From Actinomyces viscosus (lineage in GTDB: Bacteria > Actinomycetota > Actinomycetes > Actinomycetales > Actinomycetaceae): a DNA stretch of 64,000 bases. The stretch spans positions 2,666,001 through 2,730,000 of the forward strand of contig NZ_LR134477.1 in assembly GCF_900637975.1 (NCBI RefSeq), given 5' to 3'. Positions 1 through 8,086 of the stretch are shown in pieces. The notes beneath the pieces were generated by a model. It had not been told where the DNA came from, did not search any database, and was given only the letters and a program-made list of their open reading frames with translations. The first letter of the stretch is position 1; each line of letters starts with the position of its first letter. Made by a program: the position numbers and the translations under genes.

Positions 1-208
1 GGGCGGCGACGTCACGTAGCGGGCGGCCCTCAAGCGGGCCCTCCATGAGGGCCGGTCGGCTCTGGACGTCCATGGTCCAGGCCGAGCCGACGCCTCCGGC
101 GGAGCTCAGGACGCGGCTCCAGCGCGATCCCCGACCGGCCGCACGCACGACGACGTCACCGGGCAGCGCGTCAAGAAGGGCGTCGTAGATCTCCCACGGA
201 TGTGCCAT
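1..208 (-). CDS. DUF364/DUF4213-like protein, N-terminal part (cut by window edge)
   Basis: Reading the minus strand from the ATG at 208 gives 69 residues beginning MAHPWEIYDALLDALPG and running off the window. An aromatic pair with IYDALLDA, then a G-S-R-W-S-R-V segment, then RPALMEGPLEGRPLRDVAA, resembles the start of the DUF4213/DUF364 family (putative heavy-metal chelation proteins). A plausible ribosome site (AAAGG) lies 8 bases before the ATG. Only the N-terminal quarter is visible, so substrate and pathway cannot be judged. The family match is from memory of its pattern. Confidence 0.6.
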   Translation of the reverse strand, partial: MAHPWEIYDALLDALPGDVVVRAAGRGSRWSRVLSSAGGVGSAWTMDVQSRPALMEGPLEGRPLRDVAA

Positions 209-404
209 GAGGGGTCACCTTTCAGTAAGTACAGCCTATCCTCACTATCATAAGCGCCCCCGAGCAGGTCGCACAGGCCCTCGTACGCCTCGTCGGCAGA
301 GACGCAGCGCTATGTGCCCCATCCCAGGAGGAATGCTGCGGAATAACTATTTCACCAGGGCACGTAATTAACAGGAGGAGATTTTCTCGTGACCCGGATT
401 GCTG

Positions 405-433
405 TTGCGTTGCGAGAAGCCGCGTAGGATATT
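405..433 (+). promoter_or_regulatory. possible promoter of the surface adhesin
   Basis: TTGCGT (405-410) and GATATT (428-433) are separated by exactly 17 bases and would start transcription about 55 bases upstream of the adhesin ATG. The hexamers are only moderate matches to a housekeeping sigma promoter. The rest of the 209-494 gap, including a purine-rich block at 373-381, shows no gene. Confidence 0.3.
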
Positions 434-494
434 CTGCCATTTCCACCGGTGCTACCGTGACTAGGCCCATGCCCCTAGATCGAGGTACTGCTTC

Positions 495-3332
495 ATGCTT
501 CGCCGCCTCTTCACCCGTTCAGACACGACGGAATCGACGTCAGCACGCCACGCGTTGAGAAGGTCGCGCAGCCACCGGCGGCGCGGCGCTGCTGTCTGCG
601 CGCTGGCACTGGCGGGAGCGGCTCTGGGTAGCGTCACGCTCCCACCCCCTCCGGCTGAGGCAGTCCACGGCGACCCCGCCGGGGGCCTGGGTCGCTTTGC
701 CCCAGTCATCGACTGGATCGACTGGACCGGCATGACCGGGACTCGTACAGAGAGCGGGGTGCACATCCTCCCGGACGGAACCACCGGCGTCGCCTGGTCC
801 ACCCCCACTCAGGTGTCCGGAGATATATGGCACACGAGTCGCTGCACCATCTCCAACGTGGTCACCACCAGTGTAGGAAGGAACGAGGCCGGGCTGACCA
901 CTCGCAGAGGAATTACCGTTGGGTACAACACAGGCACCTGGCGTGGCGATGGCCTGGCGCGTCTTTACAACAACGGAGCCAATTACAGGAACGGAGTTGC
1001 TACCGGAGGCTCTACGCAATCCAACCTGCTCATCGGAGTCGGTAACCTTCAGGACTCTTCTGCGCAGCAGTTTCAGATGAGTTGCCGGTCCTACCTGGTG
1101 ACCTCCTCCGTCAGGCCTGACAAGAGCCGGCTCGAGTCCATTCCCAACAAGGTCGAGCTGCCGATGGAGGGGATGGTCTTCGCCGACGCCGAGGCCTCCA
1201 ACTGGACCAACGCCTCGAAGGAGCACATCACCGTTTCTCCGAGTCCTTATGACGCTAACCGGGACGTCTCGTACCGTCTTCTGGAAACCGCTCAGTCAGC
1301 GGGATGCGGCACCAGCTCCTGGGGCGGGTTGACGACGGTGTCGACTCCTGTGGGCAACCGCAACGGCATCAAGCTGCGTACGGATGACTCCGAGTGCTCC
1401 TACCAAGATGAGAGCTCATACGGCCCTTCATCAGTAATCTTCATCAGTAACACCAGTAATATTTCTGTTGAGGTGAAGGGAGGCGGTAAGAGCGCTGTGG
1501 CTCTTGGTGTCGTCTCCTATATCGACTACGGCGACGCACCCGGCAGCTACGGTACTGCGGGAAGTGTCTACCAGCCGTCCTGGAACGGCGGCCAGCTTTC
1601 CGGCTACGGAACGCTCGATATCTCCTCTCAACGCGGACCCGCCCAGGCTGAGAACGGTACCTGGCACAACCTCTCTCAGGCAGCCAGGCAGCAGCGCGTG
1701 GCCTCGGCTGGTCCGGCTGTGGTTCGTCTGGGCGAGCTGACTGATAATGATCAATCGATCGTCTACAGCGCTGACGCCAGTGCGGACGACACCACCGGCA
1801 CCGATGACGAGGACGCCCTGCCCACCAGCTGGGACCGGGTCATCTGGACCGATATCGGCAAGCAGTGGAGCCAGCAGATCACCTGCTCAGGCCAGGACAC
1901 CAAGGTCGCCGGCTGGATCGACTGGAACCACGACGGCGCCTTCACCCCCACCGAGCGCTCCGAGGTCACCACCTGCACCAGCCAGGGCACCGCCACCCTG
2001 ACCTGGACAGTCCCCCAGGACGCTAAGCGCGCCACCCTGAGCGGCAACCAGGCCACCACCTTCATGCGCCTGCGCATCACCGGCCCCCTGGCCAACGGTC
2101 AGGCCGCTGAGGACCCCCAACCCACCGGCATCGCCCTCAACGGCGAGGTCGAGGACCACCCTGTCCAGGTCCAGCTCCCCAACCTGACCATGACCAAGAC
2201 CGTCGATAACACCGCCGCCGGCGCCCTGGGCCTGAGCCCCAACGACTGGACCCTGAGCGCCACCCCTGCCAACGGCACTGCCGCCACCGGTCCCGGAGGC
2301 TTCACCTCCTACCAGCCCGAAGGCGACACCGTCCTGTCGGAGTCCTCCACCTCACCCAAGGCAGCCGGGTACAAGCCCAGCATCGCCTGCACCCCCCACG
2401 CCAGCTCCGACCTGACCGAAGCCACCTCATCCTTCGACGACGCCACCAGCACCCTCCACCTGGCCACCGGCGAGTGGATGCACTGCACCATCACCAACAC
2501 CGCGCAAGCCGGCCAGATCACCTGGACCAAGACCGACCAGGACAACAACCCCCTGGCCGGCACCGTCTTCACCCTGGCCGCCACCAGCCTCACCGGCGGC
2601 CAGGTCACCGTTGCCGACTGCGCTACCGACAACGGAGGCGGAACCACCTGCCCCACCGACTCACCCGACCAGGACCCCCGACCCGGCTACTTCAAGGTCA
2701 CCAACCTCACCTGGGACCAGTACACCCTCACCGAGACGCAGGCCCCCACGGGCTACCAGCTCTCCATGGTTCCCATCACCAAGACCCTTGACGGCTCCGC
2801 GCCCCCCGTCAGCGCCACTGACACCACCCCCACCCTCGACCTCGGCCACATCGTCAACAACCCCATCCAAGGCACAGCCACCTGGACCAAGACCGACGAG
2901 ACCGGCCACCCCCTCCAGGGCTCCCAGTGGTCCCTCACCCCCCTGGACGCCAACGGCCACCCCGTCACCGATAAGACCCGCACCGTCACCGACTGCACCA
3001 CCACCTGTCCCCAAGGCAGCCTCGACACCAACACCCGGCCCGGCGCCTTCACACTCCCAGGCCTCACCTACGGCACCTACCAGCTCACCGAGACCAAGGC
3101 CCCCGCCGGCTACACCCTCGATGCCACCCCGCGCACCATCGCCATCACCACCCACGACCAGGTCATCGACCTGGGCGCCATCACCAACCGCAGGACCACC
3201 GTCCCCGCCATCCCCCTCACCGGCGGCAGCGCCACCACCACCTACCTCATCGCCGGAGGGGCGGTGCTGGGGATCACGGCGTTGGTCATGGCGATCCAGG
3301 CGCGCAAACGCCGTCGAGCCCTGGACTCATGA
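495..3332 (+). CDS. sortase-anchored surface adhesin with CshA-type, GEVED and SpaA-like domains
   Basis: A 945-residue cell-wall-anchored protein. Residues about 31-56 form a signal peptide ending AEA before VHGDP. Residues 60-335 resemble the non-repetitive CshA-type adhesin domain. A second domain runs from YGDAPGSYGTA (about 344) to a literal GEVED motif (about 549). Two SpaA-like prealbumin folds follow, each opening with TWTKTD (about 680 and 795) and closing with an E-T-x-A-P-x-G-Y segment, as in Gram-positive pilins. The C-terminus has the sortase motif IPLTG (906-910), a hydrophobic segment and the tail RKRRR. The length and plan fit Actinomyces fimbrial tip or coaggregation proteins (CafA, FimB and FimQ type), but no specific orthologue can be named. 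The start follows GAGG by 10 bases. Codon third positions are mixed in the first 1.2 kb and almost all C after about 2,100. Confidence 0.85.
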   Translation: MLRRLFTRSDTTESTSARHALRRSRSHRRRGAAVCALALAGAALGSVTLPPPPAEAVHGDPAGGLGRFAPVIDWIDWTGMTGTRTESGVHILPDGTTGVAWSTPTQVSGDIWHTSRCTISNVVTTSVGRNEAGLTTRRGITVGYNTGTWRGDGLARLYNNGANYRNGVATGGSTQSNLLIGVGNLQDSSAQQFQMSCRSYLVTSSVRPDKSRLESIPNKVELPMEGMVFADAEASNWTNASKEHITVSPSPYDANRDVSYRLLETAQSAGCGTSSWGGLTTVSTPVGNRNGIKLRTDDSECSYQDESSYGPSSVIFISNTSNISVEVKGGGKSAVALGVVSYIDYGDAPGSYGTAGSVYQPSWNGGQLSGYGTLDISSQRGPAQAENGTWHNLSQAARQQRVASAGPAVVRLGELTDNDQSIVYSADASADDTTGTDDEDALPTSWDRVIWTDIGKQWSQQITCSGQDTKVAGWIDWNHDGAFTPTERSEVTTCTSQGTATLTWTVPQDAKRATLSGNQATTFMRLRITGPLANGQAAEDPQPTGIALNGEVEDHPVQVQLPNLTMTKTVDNTAAGALGLSPNDWTLSATPANGTAATGPGGFTSYQPEGDTVLSESSTSPKAAGYKPSIACTPHASSDLTEATSSFDDATSTLHLATGEWMHCTITNTAQAGQITWTKTDQDNNPLAGTVFTLAATSLTGGQVTVADCATDNGGGTTCPTDSPDQDPRPGYFKVTNLTWDQYTLTETQAPTGYQLSMVPITKTLDGSAPPVSATDTTPTLDLGHIVNNPIQGTATWTKTDETGHPLQGSQWSLTPLDANGHPVTDKTRTVTDCTTTCPQGSLDTNTRPGAFTLPGLTYGTYQLTETKAPAGYTLDATPRTIAITTHDQVIDLGAITNRRTTVPAIPLTGGSATTTYLIAGGAVLGITALVMAIQARKRRRALDS

Positions 3333-3373
3333 CCGACTCATAACCTGAGCGAATGGTCAGGTCGCGTCTGATC

Positions 3374-3400
3374 GGCCGCAGACACCTCGTGTCTGCGGCC
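3374..3400 (+). terminator. hairpin after the adhesin gene
   Basis: A perfect 12-bp inverted repeat (GGCCGCAGACAC at 3374-3385, its complement at 3389-3400) with a 3-base loop lies between the adhesin stop and the convergent AraC-type gene. No T-tract follows on the plus strand, so it may act as a weak or bidirectional terminator. Confidence 0.6.
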
Positions 3401-3429
3401 CATCTGTATGAACCATCAGACCGGGTACC

Positions 3430-4278
3430 TCACATGAGCGGCAGGAGGATATCGGTGACCGCTTCGACAGGCGGGGTGGTCGCCGCGTCGGTGAGGTACT
3501 CCTCGACGATCGGGTGGTCTCGCGGCTCCTCGCCCGAGCTCGGCAGCCACTGACCGTAGAGCCACAGGTAGGCGGCATGCATCGAGGAGTACGGACCGAT
3601 GTAACGCATGATCGCGTACCGGCCGGCCGGCACCATCCTCTCTGCGAGGTCGTGGGGGATCCTCGTGTCGGGATCGACGACGGTACCAGCCGCCGAGCGC
3701 AGATCAGCCGGGGGAACGGCATCGGGATCGTCCTCATAGATGGCGACCATTGAGTTCCCGGCTCTCATACGGTCCTTGACCCGACTGAATGCTCGGCTAA
3801 TATCCAGATAGGAACCACGGTGCTCAGCCACAACAAGTCGATAGCCGGCCCGTTCCTCCACGCGCACCGGCCACCCTGGAGCCTCTCTCACCGATGACGT
3901 CGATCCGGTCCCGCTGCTCATCGCCAGTGAGTCTGCCGATACCGGGCGGCCACCGATGCGGAATCGACCGGGAGTCGTCCCGTAAGAGCGAAGAAAAGCC
4001 CGGCTGAATACTTCGGTGCCGGTGAACCCGGCTTTCCAGGCGATCCGTTCCACCGGCCACGAGGTCTCGGTGAGCATGGCGGCCGCCCGCTCCAGACGGA
4101 GACGGCGTACGGTCTGGGCGGCCGTCTCCCCGCGCACCGCCCGGTAGATGCGGTGCCAGTGAAAGCGGGAGAACCCGGAGACGTGAGCGAGAGTCTCCAG
4201 GCTGAGATCGTCGTCGAGATGGGCGTAGATGTAGTCGGTGACGGCGTCGAGCTGGCGTTGGTACTGCTCAGCCCTCAT
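3430..4278 (-). CDS. AraC-family regulator with GyrI-like effector-binding domain
   Basis: A 282-residue transcription regulator. Residues 1-110 hold two helix-turn-helix units typical of AraC/XylS (LSLETLAHVSGFSRFHWHRIYRAVRGE, then AWKAGFTGTEVFSRAFLRSYGTTPGRFR). Residues about 130-282 form a GyrI-like or Rob C-terminal ligand-binding domain ending in ILLPLM. Regulators with this layout usually bind small amphipathic molecules. The gene overlaps the preceding GyrI-like gene by four bases (ATGA), so the two are translated together. The ligand is unknown. Confidence 0.9.
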   Translation of the reverse strand: MRAEQYQRQLDAVTDYIYAHLDDDLSLETLAHVSGFSRFHWHRIYRAVRGETAAQTVRRLRLERAAAMLTETSWPVERIAWKAGFTGTEVFSRAFLRSYGTTPGRFRIGGRPVSADSLAMSSGTGSTSSVREAPGWPVRVEERAGYRLVVAEHRGSYLDISRAFSRVKDRMRAGNSMVAIYEDDPDAVPPADLRSAAGTVVDPDTRIPHDLAERMVPAGRYAIMRYIGPYSSMHAAYLWLYGQWLPSSGEEPRDHPIVEEYLTDAATTPPVEAVTDILLPLM

Positions 4279-4733
4279 GCGCCCGAAAGGACCCCGATGG
4301 ACAGGCGAATCGAGCCATCGGGAGCGTAGTACTCGTAGTCAGCACAATAGTCACGGGCCAGATCCTGGCGAGACCAGACGCCCACCCACGCCTCGTAGAT
4401 ACTCTCCGGGCGTGCGTCGACCACCGTCATGATCTCGCGACTGGACCCCGGGACCGTCACAGTCACCTGGCCCGGAGGAACCGGACTCCCGACCTCAATG
4501 CGCCTGCCGATGACGAGGGTGTAGATGCCGTCGACATCGTCGCCGGGAGTCTCGTAGTCGGTGTAGACCGCATAGACGCCGGGGCCGACGCCAGGCTTTT
4601 CGGGATCGAGGAGCCCGGCGTCGGCAGCGTCCCGCCAGTGAGGAGGAATGGTAAGAGACGCCTCGCGGTTCGATGTTCGAAGAGGCAGACCGACAACGTC
4701 GAAGGACTCAATCGTTTCTCTCATGCGCACCAT
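4275..4733 (-). CDS. stand-alone GyrI-like effector-binding domain protein
   Basis: About 152 residues from MVRMRETIESFDVVGLPLRT. The sequence has the GyrI/AraC-effector pattern: IESFDVVGL near the start, GPGVYAVYTDYE in the middle and an acidic C-terminal strand (YEYYAPDGSIRLSIGVL). It lacks a DNA-binding domain. It is first in a two-gene unit with the AraC regulator and overlaps it by ATGA, suggesting a related ligand. The start is uncertain: candidate ATGs lie at 4760, 4733 and 4724, and none has a strong ribosome site. Confidence 0.8.
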   Translation of the reverse strand: MVRMRETIESFDVVGLPLRTSNREASLTIPPHWRDAADAGLLDPEKPGVGPGVYAVYTDYETPGDDVDGIYTLVIGRRIEVGSPVPPGQVTVTVPGSSREIMTVVDARPESIYEAWVGVWSRQDLARDYCADYEYYAPDGSIRLSIGVLSGA

Positions 4734-4789
4734 GATGCTCGTATGGCACCCAGAACTCACCGACGATTCTTGCGGACTTGGAGAGGATG

Positions 4790-5761
4790 TCAGTCCTGTA
4801 CCTGGGTCAGGACGATCTTGCCGGTGGTGGACCCGGAGCGGACGGCGGCGACGGCCTGCGCGGCCTCCTGGATCGGAAGCCGGTCGGTGACGTGGACGCT
4901 GAGCTCTCCGGAGGCCACGAGCTCCACCGCACGCCTCAGATGGCCTCCGACGAGCGCCGGGTTCGCCTGGGTGTAGGCCCCGAGGTTGAAGCCGATGACC
5001 CCGATGCCCCGGAGCCAGAGCGAGGTGGTACTCACCCGCTGGTCCTCATCCTGAGAGGCGTCTCCCAGAGCCAGCAGCCGGCCACCCGTACGCAGAAGCT
5101 CAAGGCTGCGCAGCCTGGCCGGACCGGCAACCGGGTCGGCCACGACGTCGAACTGGGCCGGTTCGGCCTCGGCCAGGTCCCCCCTCAACCAGGCCTCGTC
5201 ATAGCCCAGGTCGAGGATCTGCTGGCGCTTGGCCTCGCTGCGAGTGACGCCGACGACGCGCCCGGCTCCGAGTAACCGGGCGACCTGGCCCATCTGCGAG
5301 CCGAGACCACCGGCGGCGGCGTGGACCAGCACGCTCTCACCGCGGCGCAGGTGCGCGATCTCCTCCAGTGCGATGAGCGCCGTCGTCGTGTTGGCCGGAA
5401 CAGCCGCAGCGAGGACCGGATCGAGTCCGGCGGGCAGAGGCGCCACCAGCTCCGCGGGAGCCACGGCGACCTGCCCGTAGCCGCCACCTCCGGTGATGGT
5501 CAGGGCGGCGACGGCCTCACCGACCCGGTAGCCATCCACACCCTCCCCGAGGGCGCGGACTCGGCCGCTCACCTCCAACCCCGGTGTCCAGGGCAGATCG
5601 ATGGGAACGAGTCCCTCGGCGAAGAGCGCCTCGACGTAGCCGACACCGGCATGGTCCACGTCGACTGCGATCTCTCCCGGCCCGGGCTCAGGAGTAAGGG
5701 CTTCCTGGTAGCGCAGCCCGGATGCGGCACCATCGAAGCTGACGATCTGCATGGCCTTCAT
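4790..5761 (-). CDS. NADPH:quinone oxidoreductase-like MDR-family enzyme
   Basis: A 323-residue medium-chain dehydrogenase/reductase of the zinc-free quinone oxidoreductase type. Evidence: N-terminal GroES-like fold with PGLEVSGRVRALGEGV, the Rossmann segment VLVHAAAGGLGSQMGQVARLLGAGRVVGVTRS, and the C-terminal TGKIVL typical of the family. No structural-zinc cysteine cluster is seen. The ATG at 5761 is preferred because GGAAGG lies 8 bases upstream; an in-frame GTG lies nine bases further upstream. The promoter region carries three GTATCAG half-sites, so the gene is probably controlled by a redox or xenobiotic repressor. Substrate unknown. Confidence 0.87.
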   Translation of the reverse strand: MKAMQIVSFDGAASGLRYQEALTPEPGPGEIAVDVDHAGVGYVEALFAEGLVPIDLPWTPGLEVSGRVRALGEGVDGYRVGEAVAALTITGGGGYGQVAVAPAELVAPLPAGLDPVLAAAVPANTTTALIALEEIAHLRRGESVLVHAAAGGLGSQMGQVARLLGAGRVVGVTRSEAKRQQILDLGYDEAWLRGDLAEAEPAQFDVVADPVAGPARLRSLELLRTGGRLLALGDASQDEDQRVSTTSLWLRGIGVIGFNLGAYTQANPALVGGHLRRAVELVASGELSVHVTDRLPIQEAAQAVAAVRSGSTTGKIVLTQVQD

Positions 5762-5776
5762 GTGCAACACCTTCCT

Positions 5777-5813
5777 GTATCAGTTGTCAACACAGTATCA
5801 GATGCCTGATACT
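5777..5813 (-). promoter_or_regulatory. three-half-site operator upstream of the quinone oxidoreductase
   Basis: GTATCAG occurs at 5777-5783 and at 5795-5801, 18 bases apart. The second copy is part of a perfect inverted repeat, AGTATCAG (5794-5801) and CTGATACT (5806-5813) with a 4-base spacer. The block lies 16-52 bases upstream of the start codon, a position suited to a repressor. The cognate regulator is not identified. Confidence 0.55.
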
Positions 5814-5890
5814 CGATATGGGATGGCCCGCTGATCGACAGCCGCCACAGCCAGGTGAGCACCATCAGGAGCCACAACGGGACCAAAAAT

Positions 5891-6008
5891 GTCCAAATCG
5901 GTGACAAAGGCCAGGACCGTCGCCGGCGAGACGAAGTGAAACCGCATGATTCCAAGGATCTCGTTCATTCGGTCTGGAGACTTTCATTCCTTTGTCACCA
6001 ATCTGGAC
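5891..6008. repeat. 118-bp element bounded by 20-bp inverted repeats
   Basis: GTCCAAATCGGTGACAAAGG (5891-5910) is matched in inverted orientation at 5989-6008 with two mismatches; 78 bases lie between the arms. It sits in the 400-base gap between the oxidoreductase and the MarR gene. It could be a miniature transposable element or a degenerate insertion-sequence remnant. No transposase or clear target duplication is seen. Short open frames here on both strands are not convincing genes. Confidence 0.5.
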
Positions 6009-6162
6009 ACCAACGAGCCGCTTCCCCCAGGAACCTGGTGCATCCCACCCCGTCCATCGCTCAGACATAGCGACATATCCAAAGGTTGAGAAGATATGAC
6101 ACCCGCTTCGCTCGCATGATCGTCACGGATCCGGGGCCTGGAATCCTCCTACCTGCCGACCG

Positions 6163-6663
6163 CTACTCGGCGTCGAGGTCGCCTCGCAGGACGGCGGTGA
6201 GACGCTCAAGCATCTCGGTCAGCTGCTGACGTTCCTCGGCGGAGAAGGCCTCGGCCATGCGCTGCTCGATGCTCCGCGCGACCTCGTCGGCGCGCAGCAC
6301 CATCGCCTCTCCGGCTGGTGTCAGGGAGGCGATGAGCACCTTGGCGTGATCGGAGGAGGGGTGGCGGATAACCAGGTTCTTCTGCTCCAGCCTGGAGATG
6401 ACGGTGGCCATCGTCTGCGTGGTGACGGCGGCGGCCCGGGCCAGCTGGGCCGAGGACTGCTCGGGCACGTAGTACAGGGAGAGCATGGCGGTGTACTGGG
6501 CGACCGTGATGCCGAAGCTCCGCAGCGCCTCGGTCTTGGCGGCCATCATGGCCTGCTCGGCGGCCTTGACGTGCAGGCCGAGTCGCACCCTGGTGTCCTC
6601 GGCAAGCTCACGGCGGCCCCGCCTCGGGTGCGGGATCGTAACGGAGCGGCTCATGGTGGTCAT
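6163..6663 (-). CDS. MarR-family transcriptional regulator
   Basis: A 166-residue winged-helix regulator. The core is typical: helices with ITVAQYTAMLSLYYVPEQSSAQLARAAAVTTQTMATVISRLEQKNLVIRHPSSDHAKVLIASLTPAGEAMV, including the basic wing, followed by the dimerising C-terminal helices. Its ATG at 6663 follows the stop of the XRE gene after one base, so translation is probably coupled and it is the last gene of a three-gene operon. The second ATG (6654) is an alternative start. The ligand is unknown. Confidence 0.9.
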   Translation of the reverse strand: MTTMSRSVTIPHPRRGRRELAEDTRVRLGLHVKAAEQAMMAAKTEALRSFGITVAQYTAMLSLYYVPEQSSAQLARAAAVTTQTMATVISRLEQKNLVIRHPSSDHAKVLIASLTPAGEAMVLRADEVARSIEQRMAEAFSAEERQQLTEMLERLTAVLRGDLDAE

Positions 6664-6664
6664 C

Positions 6665-6874
6665 TTAGGAGGAGGCCGCTTCGTTGTCGGGGAAGAAGAT
6701 CTCCTCGATGGTCAGGCCGAAGACGCGCGCGATGGTGAAGGCCAGCGGCAGGGAGGGGTCGTAACGGCCGGCCTCCAGGGCGTTGACCGTCTGACGGGAG
6801 ACGCCCAGCTCCTCGGCGAGCCGGGCCTGGGTCCAGCTGCGCTGCGCACGCAGCACCTTGAGATCATTCCTCAT
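6665..6874 (-). CDS. small XRE-family DNA-binding protein
   Basis: A 69-residue protein starting MRNDLKVLRAQRSWTQARLAEELGVSRQTVNALEAGRYDPSLPLAFTIARVFG, a complete helix-turn-helix of the XRE/Cro type with the C-terminal IEEIFFPD typical of short regulators paired with membrane proteins. The ATG at 6874 overlaps the upstream membrane-protein stop by ATGA, which fixes the start. It is the likely repressor acting on the perfect palindrome over the operon promoter at 7338-7375. Confidence 0.92.
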   Translation of the reverse strand: MRNDLKVLRAQRSWTQARLAEELGVSRQTVNALEAGRYDPSLPLAFTIARVFGLTIEEIFFPDNEAASS

Positions 6875-7260
6875 CGGTACCGCCAGGTGGACCACAGCAT
6901 CCCGAGGCCGAAGAACAGAGCCCACACGCCGCCGACCCACTCGATGTCGACACGGGGCGCCCCAACCTCCTCCATGAAGCTGTAGGCAATCAAGGTCGTC
7001 ACCGTTCCGGCGGCGGAGATGACGAGTGCCTCCATCACCTTGCGCGCCTGCATCTCATCCGCCTCGTGGGCCAGTTTCATCATCGCCCACGCGCACACCC
7101 CGACCCCGGCCATCGGAAGCAGCGCGACGAGGAAGCGCCACGGACTGTCACCCAGGGATCGGGCCCAGGGCATGCCGAGCAGGACGCCGACGGAGTAGAG
7201 AACGGCACCGGCGCCGAAGCGGATGGTGTAGGCGATACCCACCTTGCGTTCGCTGGTCAT
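6871..7260 (-). CDS. four-helix integral membrane protein paired with XRE regulator
   Basis: A 129-residue protein with four hydrophobic segments (about residues 12-30, 42-62, 77-96 and 107-124) and a charged loop HEADEMQARKVMEALV. It is first in the operon with the XRE and MarR genes. Small membrane proteins co-encoded with XRE regulators (DUF2178-like) are common in Gram-positive bacteria, but their role is unknown. No enzymatic motif is visible. Confidence 0.75.
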   Translation of the reverse strand: MTSERKVGIAYTIRFGAGAVLYSVGVLLGMPWARSLGDSPWRFLVALLPMAGVGVCAWAMMKLAHEADEMQARKVMEALVISAAGTVTTLIAYSFMEEVGAPRVDIEWVGGVWALFFGLGMLWSTWRYR

Positions 7261-7337
7261 GACGGCCCTCCGTCGCTGGAGACGATGGGGCGGATCAATC
7301 GGCAGGTTCAGTTCGACTCGCCCCGACTACCAACATC

Positions 7338-7375
7338 AATATAAAGTAACCTTGTCATTCAGTCAAGGTTACTTT
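7338..7375 (-). promoter_or_regulatory. promoter with overlapping operator for the membrane protein/XRE/MarR operon
   Basis: On the minus strand TTGACT (7361-7366) and TATATT (7338-7343) are separated by exactly 17 bases, a near-consensus promoter. The same bases are covered by a perfect 12-bp inverted repeat, AAAGTAACCTTG (7343-7354) and its complement (7364-7375), with a 9-base spacer. A dimer bound there would block RNA polymerase. The XRE protein of the operon is the obvious candidate (inference). Confidence 0.75.
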
Positions 7376-7380
7376 CCTTC

Positions 7381-7887
7381 TCAATCTCGTCCTCCCGCCC
7401 TCCGTCTCGTCACCAGGTAGGCAGTTCCGAGCGCACCGCCGGCGACGACGGGAAAGGCCGGCATCACCCATCGATGAGGACGCACCTCAACCCCATGGGC
7501 TCGCAGTATCCGCTTGGCGACGATCCAGAAGGGCAGGACGACCGGCAGTGCGGTGGCCACGCCGGGGGTGTAGCGCCGGGCGAGGGCGGCCGTGGCCAGG
7601 TGGCTGAAGGCATGCATGCCGTAGCCGTAGAGCGCGGCCTGGTAGAAAGGTGAGCGCCCGCGCGTGCGGTACCCGTCGATCGAGGCAGCCGCCATGAGCA
7701 CGCCTATGAGGCCGATCGCCAGGGTGACCTGCTCGCGGGAGAGGCCCTCGCACCGGACGTCATTGGGCAGGAGGGGGAGCCTGTCCAGGACCGGGTGGGT
7801 CCATCCCGGCATCGTCGCCAGCTCCTCAAGATCATGAGCCAGCCGCGAGAAGAACAGGCCTCCGGTCGCCAGCGAGACGGAATCCAT
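7381..7887 (-). CDS. HXXEE-domain membrane protein
   Basis: A 168-residue protein with several hydrophobic segments. Near the N-terminus it has HDLEE (in LAHDLEELATMPGW), the H-x-x-E-E signature of this family, followed by conserved histidines (GMHAFSHLATAALARRYTPGV). The start at 7887 is chosen because GGAGGTG lies just upstream and because longer frames would run through the tRNA-Ala terminator and the tRNA itself. Family function is not established; the conserved His and Glu residues suggest metal binding. Confidence 0.8.
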   Translation of the reverse strand: MDSVSLATGGLFFSRLAHDLEELATMPGWTHPVLDRLPLLPNDVRCEGLSREQVTLAIGLIGVLMAAASIDGYRTRGRSPFYQAALYGYGMHAFSHLATAALARRYTPGVATALPVVLPFWIVAKRILRAHGVEVRPHRWVMPAFPVVAGGALGTAYLVTRRRAGGRD

Positions 7888-7922
7888 GTCATCACCTCCG
7901 ATATCGACGATACCCAAAAAAT

Positions 7923-7958
7923 CCCCGAGGTGGACCGTCACCATGGTCCGCCTCGGGG
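7923..7958 (-). terminator. rho-independent terminator of tRNA-Ala
   Basis: A 14-bp stem (7923-7936 with 7945-7958, one wobble pair) and 8-base loop. On the minus strand it is followed by a run of six T. It lies just downstream of tRNA-Ala. Confidence 0.85.
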
Positions 7959-7982
7959 GCAGAGAATATGAAGAAGAAGTAG

Positions 7983-8055
7983 TGGAGCCAACGGGACTCG
8001 AACCCGTAACCCCCTGCTTGCAAAGCAGGTGCGCTACCAATTGCGCCATGGCCCC
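7983..8055 (-). tRNA. tRNA-Ala (anticodon TGC)
   Basis: The minus strand folds as a cloverleaf of 73 bases. The acceptor stem GGGGCCA pairs with TGGCTCC (one G-T), the anticodon loop CTTTGCAAG carries TGC, the T-loop is GGTTCGAGTCC, and A is the discriminator. CCA is not encoded. Confidence 0.97.
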
Positions 8056-8086
8056 TGAGGGGAATGGTCGCCTATTCCGCCGGAGG

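Noticed and set aside
5855..6070. Two overlapping small frames within the inverted-repeat element
   Set aside because: Both owe part of their length to the repeat arms (shared V-Q-I-G-D-K-G) and have no ribosome site or family match.
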